A stretch of 64,000 nt of DNA from Acetobacteraceae bacterium (lineage in GTDB: Bacteria; Pseudomonadota; Alphaproteobacteria; Acetobacterales; Acetobacteraceae): the NCBI GenBank assembly GCA_003151425.1, contig PLXO01000023.1, positions 1 through 64,000 on the forward strand, read 5' to 3'. Below, one piece after another: positions 57,868 to 64,000 of this stretch. Positions within the stretch are counted from its first letter, which is position 1. Each line of letters begins with the position of its first letter. Position numbers and translations under genes: made by a program. The notes below the pieces were generated by a model. The model made no database searches. It worked only from the letters and a program-made list of their open reading frames with translations, and was not told where the DNA came from.

Positions 57868-59178
57868 TCAGAACTCCGTCAGTGTCTGCCGCAACGTGCC
57901 GCCTGTATAGGCCGTGCGCGCCAGGCCACGACGTTGCAGTGCCGGCACCAGCCCCTCGGTCACCTCGATGATGAAGCGACGGCTGGTGCGCTGGAATGGC
58001 GTGCTGATCAGGAACCCGTCGCCGCCAACCGCCTCCGCCACCTGGCCCATGCGCTCGGCGATCGTCTCGGGCGAGCCAACGAAGTCCACGTCCGACCCCA
58101 CCACGCCGAACCGGTCCATCGTCAATTGACGCAGCGTCTTGCCGCTGCCCCATTGCGCGAACTTGTCGAGCGAGCCCTGCTCGCCGTTGGTGGTGAGAGG
58201 CGGCAATGGCTCATCCAACGGGAACTTCGAGAAATCGATGTCGGTGACTGTGCCGATGCTGGCCAGCGCGCGCTCGATGGCGCGTGGATCCGAGACCAGG
58301 CGCAGGCGCTTGGCCTGCGCTTCCGCGTCGGTCTCGGCCAGGATCGGATAGACCAGGAACAGCACCTTGATGTCGTCCGGATTGCGCCCGAACGACACCG
58401 CGTGGCGACGCACATCGTCGCGGTACTGTTTCATGCCGTCGATGCCGTTGGCCACGGCGATAATCGAATCGGCATGCTTCGCCGCGGACGCCCGCCCGCG
58501 CGGCGAACCGCCGGCCTGCACGAACACCGGCTGGCCCTGCGGCGCGCGCACCGTGTTCAGCGGCCCACGCACCTTGAAGAACTTACCCTCGAAATTGATC
58601 GGCCGCACCTTGCGATAATCCGCGTAGGTGCCGGTCTCGCGGTCCATCACCACCGCATCCGCGTCCCAGGAGTTGAACAATTGGCAGACCAGGTCGACAT
58701 ATTCGTCGGCCATAGCGTAGCGCTGCTCGCGCGGCGGCAGCTTGTCCATGCCGAAGTTCTGCGCCGCCGCGTCCTCGCCTGACGTGACGATGTTCCAGCC
58801 GAACCGGCCGCCGGCGATGTGGTCCAGCGTCGCGCACAGCCGCGCCAGCATGAACGGCGGATAAGCGAGCGTGGAGAACGTTGCCACCACGCCCAGGTGG
58901 CGCGTTGCCGCGGCGATGATCGCGGCCAGCGGCGAGGGGTCGTGCTTCGGCACCTGCAACGCGTGCTTCATCGTGATCTCGGCGGTGCCGCCATAGGCCT
59001 CGGACACCATCAGCGTGTCCTCGATCATGATGTAGTCGAAGCAGGCGCGCTCCAGCGCCTGGGCCATGTCGACGTAGAACCGACCGTCCCAGGGCGCGCC
59101 GCCGACCGCCAGCGGACTGTCCCATTCGCCGGGGGTGAAGTTCACGAACCAACCCAGATGCAGCGGCTTGCCGGCCAT
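57868..59178 (-). CDS. LLM class flavin-dependent monooxygenase (NtaA/SnaA/DszA type)
   Basis: MAGKPLHLGWFVNFTPGEWDSPLAVGGAPWDGRFYVDMAQALERACFDYIMIEDTLMV ... GRFGWNIVTSGEDAAAQNFGMD. Confidence 0.9.
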   Translation of the reverse strand: MAGKPLHLGWFVNFTPGEWDSPLAVGGAPWDGRFYVDMAQALERACFDYIMIEDTLMVSEAYGGTAEITMKHALQVPKHDPSPLAAIIAAATRHLGVVATFSTLAYPPFMLARLCATLDHIAGGRFGWNIVTSGEDAAAQNFGMDKLPPREQRYAMADEYVDLVCQLFNSWDADAVVMDRETGTYADYRKVRPINFEGKFFKVRGPLNTVRAPQGQPVFVQAGGSPRGRASAAKHADSIIAVANGIDGMKQYRDDVRRHAVSFGRNPDDIKVLFLVYPILAETDAEAQAKRLRLVSDPRAIERALASIGTVTDIDFSKFPLDEPLPPLTTNGEQGSLDKFAQWGSGKTLRQLTMDRFGVVGSDVDFVGSPETIAERMGQVAEAVGGDGFLISTPFQRTSRRFIIEVTEGLVPALQRRGLARTAYTGGTLRQTLTEF

Positions 59179-59296
59179 CTTCAGCCTCGTTTGTGTTGTG
59201 CGGGAGCCGGCCCAAACCCAGCAATTTCCAGGCCAGCGCGCCGCCCTGGTAGGATGACCGCGGTCCCACATCACGCACCGCCGCAGGAGGCTCGCC

Positions 59297-60252
59297 ATGC
59301 ACCAGGTCAACCGGCCCTTCGTGGGCATCCCGTCGTTCCTGCGCGCCCCGGTCTGCGACGATCTGAGTAAGCTGACCGCAGCGATCGCCGTGCTCGGCGT
59401 GCCGTTCGACGAGGGCTCGCCCTTCCTGCCCGGCACACGCATGGCGCCGCGCGCGCTGCGCGAGCACTCGCTGCGCTTCGGGACCGAGGGTTACTATGAC
59501 CCGGAGACGCGCCGGCAATATCTGGAACCGGAGATGACCGGCGGGCTGATCGCCGACCTGGGCGATGTCGATATCCGCCCGACCAATGTGGAGCTGAGCT
59601 TCGAGCTGATCACCAGCGCCGTCGCCGGCGTGTTGGCGCGCGGCGCGCTGCCGGTGGTGCTGGGCGGCGACCACTCGATCACCTACCCGGTGGTCCGCGC
59701 GTTCTCCAAGCCGCTGCATGTGCTGCATTTCGACGCGCACACCGACTATGCACCGTTTGTGCACGGGCTGCGTCACACCAACGGCCACGCCTTCCGCCAT
59801 GTCGCGGCGATGACCCATGTGCTGGGCCTGACGCAGGTCGGCATCCGCAGTCTGCGCCACGGCAAGGAACAGATCGAGGATGTGTCCGCGACGGCAACCG
59901 CATCGTCACCATGTCGGAATTCCGCCGGCTCGGTCCCGCCGGCATCGCCGCGCTGCTGCCCGAGGGCGCTGCCTGCTACGTGAGCATCGATGTCGACGTG
60001 ATGGACATGTCGCTGGTGCCCGGCTGCGTCTCGGCCGAGCCGAATGGCATGAGCTACGCCGAACTACGCGACACGCTGGGCGCCGTTGCCGAGCGGCTGG
60101 AGGTGGTTGGGTTCGACTTCGTCGAGGTCAATCCGCTGTTGGATGTGGGCACCGGGGTGACCGCCTATCTCGGCGCGCACACCGTGATCGAGTTCCTCGG
60201 CCGCATCTGCGACCAGCCGCGCTGGCGCGACCACCTGGCGGCGCGGGGGTGA
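59297..60252 (+). pseudogene. Arginase/agmatinase family ureohydrolase, frameshifted
   Basis: First part MHQVNRPFVGIPSF...GGDHSITYPVV...HFDAHTDYAPF...LRHGKEQIED in 59297..~59882; second part RDGNRIVTMSEFRRLGPAG...SIDVDVMDMSLVPG... in another frame to 60252. Confidence 0.85.
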
Positions 60253-60268
60253 GGCACGAGAGACAAAG

Positions 60269-60390
60269 CTACTCCCCCTCCCCTTGAGGGAGGGGGTGGG
60301 GGGGTGGGGTCGGCTCCAGTATCGCACCGAACTTGCCACCGCGAACCCCTCCCCCCATCCCCCTCCCTCAAGGGGAGGGGGAATAGCTAA
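60269..60390. repeat. Inverted pair of REP-like palindromes (REPIN/BIME-like)
   Basis: gctactccccctccccttgagggagggggtgggggggt ... ccccccatccccctccctcaaggggagggggaatagct separated by ~45 bp. Confidence 0.85.
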
Positions 60391-60475
60391 ACTTCTGCCC
60401 CACCGCGCCACGCCCCAAACTGGCACGCGGGTTGCTACGGTTCGGGCAATCAATACCAGACCTGGGGGTCGCTTC

Positions 60476-61312
60476 ATGTACAGACGAACACTGCTCACCG
60501 GCGCCGGCGCGGCTGGCCTTATCGGCCTGTCCTCGGTTCGTCCGGCCCGTGCCGACACCATGGACGAGGTCAAGAAGCGCGGCACGCTGATCGTGGGCAT
60601 GGAAGTCGCCTACGTGCCCTATGAATTCTTCAAGGATGGCAACATCGTCGGCTACGATCCGGACATCATCGCGATGGCGATGCCGAAGCTCGGCGTAAAA
60701 GCCCAACTCGTCGACACGGCGTGGAACGGCATCATCCCGGCGCTGTATGCCAAGAAGTTCGACTGCATCATCTCCGCCATGACGATCACCAAGGAGCGGA
60801 CGGAGAAGGTGCTGTTCTCCATGCCCTACGCGGACGCCAGCAACGTCATGTTCCTGCGCGCCGACGAGACGCGGATCAAATCCGGCGACGACCTGTCCGG
60901 CAAGGTCATCGGGGTGCAGCTTGGCAGTGCCGCGGCGGTGATCAGCAAGACGTTCGAGGACAAGATGAAGGCCAAGGGCCTGGCCGGCTACAAGGAAGTG
61001 AAGCAGTACGAGCACTACCCCGAGGCGTATCAGGACCTGCTCAACAAGCGGGTCGACGCGGTGGTGAATTCAAAGTCCACGCTGATGGTGGTGATGAACG
61101 ATGCCCCGGGGAAGTTCAAGATGCTGCCTGGCGTTTCCGACGTCACCGCGTATTTCGGCATGGCCTTCCGCAAGGAGGACGCCGCGCTGCAGGGCTTCTT
61201 CAACACCCAGCTTGCCGAGATGAAGAAGGACGGAAGCCTGGACAAGCTGCAGGAGAAATGGTTCGGCAGCACGATGCCGACCCCGAACACCATCCCCGAC
61301 GTGCTGCCCTGA
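60476..61312 (+). CDS. Amino-acid ABC transporter substrate-binding protein
   Basis: MYRRTLLTGAGAAGLIGLSSVRPARADTMDEVKKRGTLIVGMEVAYVPYEFFKDGNIVGYDPDIIAMAMPKLG. Confidence 0.95.
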   Translation: MYRRTLLTGAGAAGLIGLSSVRPARADTMDEVKKRGTLIVGMEVAYVPYEFFKDGNIVGYDPDIIAMAMPKLGVKAQLVDTAWNGIIPALYAKKFDCIISAMTITKERTEKVLFSMPYADASNVMFLRADETRIKSGDDLSGKVIGVQLGSAAAVISKTFEDKMKAKGLAGYKEVKQYEHYPEAYQDLLNKRVDAVVNSKSTLMVVMNDAPGKFKMLPGVSDVTAYFGMAFRKEDAALQGFFNTQLAEMKKDGSLDKLQEKWFGSTMPTPNTIPDVLP

Positions 61313-61337
61313 TATCCAGCCGACACTGACACCGCGC

Positions 61338-61368
61338 CGCCCCGGCATCACGTAACCCCGGCATCACG
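61338..61368. repeat. Short direct repeat ccccggcatcacg x2
   Basis: ccccggcatcacgtaaccccggcatcacgcag just upstream of the permease start. Confidence 0.6.
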
Positions 61369-61373
61369 CAGAC

Positions 61374-62024
61374 ATGGATGGCTTCGACTGGGGCGCCATT
61401 TGGTATGCCGTCCCCTACATGCTCCAGGGTACGGTGGTGACCCTGGAGATCTCGCTCCTGGCAATGGCTTTGGCCACGCTGGCCGGCGTGGTCTTCGGCC
61501 TGATCAGCGCGTCGGACCTCGGCATACTGAAGGCGGTGATCCGCGCCTATGTCTATTTCGTTCGCGGCACGCCGGCGCTGGTGCAGATCTTCCTGATCTA
61601 CTTCGCGCTGCCGCGCATCGGCCTGGAGCTCACGTCGTTCTGGAGCGGTGTCGTCGCGCTGGCGTTCAACTCGGCGGGCTTCATCGCCGAGATCGTGCGC
61701 GCCGGCCTGCAATCGATCGATGCCGGACAGGCCGAGGCAGCCTTGTCGATCGGCATGACCAACCGCCAGTCGATCCTGTTCATCCTGCTGCCGCAATCAT
61801 TGCGCCGGATCACCCCGCCGCTGACCAACGAGGTGATCACGCTGGTGAAGAGCTCCTCGCTGCTGTCGGTGATCTCGGTCACCGAGCTGACGCGTTCGGC
61901 GCAGGTCATCATCGCCGCGAAATTCGTGCCGTTCGAGCTGTACGCGGAGCTCGCGGTGTTCTATCTGGTGATCATCTCGGTGCTGTCCTGGTTCTCTGAG
62001 TTCGTCGAGAAGCGTCTGGCATGA
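61374..62024 (+). CDS. Amino-acid ABC transporter permease
   Basis: MLQGTVVTLEISLLAMALATLAGVVFGLI ... YFVRGTPALVQIFLIYFALPRIG ... GFIAEIVRAGLQSIDAGQAEAALSIGMT. Confidence 0.95.
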   Translation: MDGFDWGAIWYAVPYMLQGTVVTLEISLLAMALATLAGVVFGLISASDLGILKAVIRAYVYFVRGTPALVQIFLIYFALPRIGLELTSFWSGVVALAFNSAGFIAEIVRAGLQSIDAGQAEAALSIGMTNRQSILFILLPQSLRRITPPLTNEVITLVKSSSLLSVISVTELTRSAQVIIAAKFVPFELYAELAVFYLVIISVLSWFSEFVEKRLA

Positions 62025-62818
62025 GCGCGACGCCACCCGTGAGCGCCGCGCCGCTGCTGCAAATCCACGCCCTGTCGAAGATCTTCGGTGAGATACCGGT
62101 GGTCGATCGCGTCGAGCTGAGCGTGATGCAGAGCGAGATCGTCATGATTGTCGGTCCGAGCGGGGCCGGGAAGTCCACGCTGCTGCGCTGCGTGAACCGG
62201 ATCGAGACCCCGTCGGAAGGCGAGGTGCTGCTCGAAGGCGTCAACATGGCGGGCGAGTTGCGCGGCGGCAAGCTAATGCCGGACCGCCCCACCGTGACCG
62301 CACGCAAGCGCCGGCGCATCGGCATGGTATTCCAGCGGTTCAATCTGTTTGCGCATCTGTCCGCCCTGGACAACGTCGCGATCGGTCCGCGGCGCGTGCT
62401 GGGGATGAAGCTGTCCGTCGCCCGCGCGCTGGCCGCGGAGCAGCTTGCCCGGGTGCGCCTGTCGGATCACGCGATGAAGAAGCCGGCGCAACTGTCCGGC
62501 GGCCAGCAGCAGCGCGTGGCGATCGCGCGCGCGATGGCGATGCGCCCGGTGCTGATGCTGTTCGACGAACCGACCTCGGCGCTGGATCCCGAGCTGGTGG
62601 GCGAGGTGCTGGAGGTGATCCGCGCACTCGCCGAGGACGGCATGACGATGCTGGTGGTGACGCACGAGATGCAGTTCTGCCGCGAGGTGGGAACGCGCGT
62701 GCTGTTCATGGACAGCGGGCGCGTGCTGGAGGATACGTCGCCGAAGGAATTCTTCCGTGCCCCGCAGCACACGCGGGCGAAGGAATTCCTGCGGCGGATT
62801 CACGCCGTGCCAGAATAG
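62021..62818 (+). CDS. Amino-acid ABC transporter ATP-binding protein
   Basis: [34 protein letters not shown] ... [40 protein letters not shown]. Confidence 0.95.
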   Translation: MSATPPVSAAPLLQIHALSKIFGEIPVVDRVELSVMQSEIVMIVGPSGAGKSTLLRCVNRIETPSEGEVLLEGVNMAGELRGGKLMPDRPTVTARKRRRIGMVFQRFNLFAHLSALDNVAIGPRRVLGMKLSVARALAAEQLARVRLSDHAMKKPAQLSGGQQQRVAIARAMAMRPVLMLFDEPTSALDPELVGEVLEVIRALAEDGMTMLVVTHEMQFCREVGTRVLFMDSGRVLEDTSPKEFFRAPQHTRAKEFLRRIHAVPE

Positions 62819-62885
62819 CACGCCGCTGTTTCCCGTCATGGCCGGCGAAGGCTGGCGCCCGGGGACCAACCTCACAGGCATCACG

Positions 62886-62915
62886 ATGGAGGCGTGCGGC
62901 ATGGAGGCGTGCGGC
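62886..62915. repeat. Exact 15-bp tandem duplication
   Basis: atggaggcgtgcggc x2. Confidence 0.8.
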
Positions 62916-63210
62916 AGACTATGCCGTCGCACGAGGCCACCGCGATGGGTGGCCTTGCACGCCGGACCCGCATCATTCCGCGCAAAGATAGACGCGACGA
63001 AAAATATCGCGGATTGATCCAGATCAAAGCAGCGCCGCCCGCGCCGCGCTTTGATACGGCCATTGGCGCGCCTGTCCCCCTCCTTCCCAAGCGCGCGAAC
63101 TGGGCGCGGAGGGCGTTATGCCCTCCGCGCCAATTTTCGCCTGACGACCGCGTGGTATGCCGCACGACGGCGCCGCACACCGCGCGATCAGTGGCACGCC
63201 GCACGATCGG

Positions 63211-63993
63211 TCAAGCCCGGAACGCGCGTGCGATCAGGACCATCGCCAGCACCGATAGAATCGTCAGCGCGATGCGCCGATGGTAGTGCGGCTTGGCACG
63301 GTGAAATGCCCAGGCACCCAGATGGGTCCCCACCAACAGCACGGGCCAGCTCAGCAGCGCGAACAGCAGCGTCTGTCGATCGATCAACCCCGCCACCGCC
63401 AACGGCACCATCGCGACGACCGCCGTGAGGGTGAAAAACACCAGCGAGGTCGCGCGCACCACCATCGCGCTATGCGGCAGCGCCATCAGATACGCGACCA
63501 CCGGTGGCCCGGACATCGCCGCCACCCCGTTCATCACGCCGGAGACCACCCCGACCAGGCCGATCATCCAATTCGCCGGCCGCGCCGGCAGCCGCAGGCC
63601 ACGCCCCAGCAGCATCGCCGAGCCAAGGATCAGCACGCCGATGGTGAGCCGCGCATCATTCGCCGACAGCCGCGTCAATAGAAACAGACCCAGTGGCGTG
63701 CCCACCACCATCCCAGGCGTCAGCCACACCATCGAACGCCAATCGGTGATCCGCGAGGCGGCGCGCAAATCAACCAAACTCGCCAACACCTGCAGCACCA
63801 CGGTGAGCGGCACGACGCGCGCCGGCGGCAGCACGAGGCTGAGCAGCGGCACCGCGGCAATCGCGAAGCCAAAGCCGGTGAAACCGCGCAGCAGCGCGGC
63901 CAGGAACGCGCTGAACACCACGAGCAGCAATTGCTGCTTCGCCAGCCAGTAGGGGTATTCGGGGTCGAGGAAAGCGAGCGGTGCCGCGAGCAC
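63211..63993 (-). CDS. TauE/SafE family sulfite/organosulfonate exporter (may extend past window edge)
   Basis: LVVFSAFLAALLRGFTGFGFAIAAVPLLSLVLPPARVVPLTVVLQVLASLVDLR ... VSGVMNGVAAMSGPPVVAYLMA. Confidence 0.85.
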   Translation of the reverse strand: MLAAPLAFLDPEYPYWLAKQQLLLVVFSAFLAALLRGFTGFGFAIAAVPLLSLVLPPARVVPLTVVLQVLASLVDLRAASRITDWRSMVWLTPGMVVGTPLGLFLLTRLSANDARLTIGVLILGSAMLLGRGLRLPARPANWMIGLVGVVSGVMNGVAAMSGPPVVAYLMALPHSAMVVRATSLVFFTLTAVVAMVPLAVAGLIDRQTLLFALLSWPVLLVGTHLGAWAFHRAKPHYHRRIALTILSVLAMVLIARAFRA

Positions 63994-64000
63994 GAACAGC

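Noticed and set aside
62920-63205. Possible small genes downstream of the ABC operon
   Set aside because: Candidate ORFs are short, overlapping, low-complexity and lack recognisable motifs; better treated as intergenic DNA with short repeats.

Overview
High-GC chromosomal window. The gene content and LexA-box type suggest an alphaproteobacterium, possibly Acetobacteraceae-like; this is inference, no search was run. It is dominated by catabolic and transport genes: four dipeptide/oligopeptide or polar amino-acid ABC systems, two LLM flavin monooxygenases, a DMFase-like large subunit, an OYE-like FAD oxidoreductase, a CoA-ester module (HMGL-like lyase, two MaoC/FAS1-like pairs, two CaiB/BaiF CoA-transferases, two acyl-CoA dehydrogenases, one YHS-like mini-protein), and a nitrogen-scavenging block (two ureohydrolases, two DUF1989/urea-carboxylase-associated proteins, an amidohydrolase, an IPNS-type dioxygenase). 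A tRNA-Glu(CTC) and an imuA-imuB mutasome operon with an exact alphaproteobacterial LexA box (GTTC-N7-GTTC) are present. The most unusual signals are: (1) an AT-richer membrane-protein gene inserted cleanly inside an amidohydrolase gene; (2) a REP-like palindrome carried in frame inside imuB; (3) an abrupt imuB/truncated-livG junction where dnaE2 would be expected; (4) a perfect 23-bp inverted repeat supplying the stop codons and last codons of two convergent genes; (5) several intergenic gaps filled with degenerate 13-18 bp tandem arrays; (6) several decaying genes, some with intact family members nearby. No CRISPR array, prophage, transposase or rRNA was recognised.
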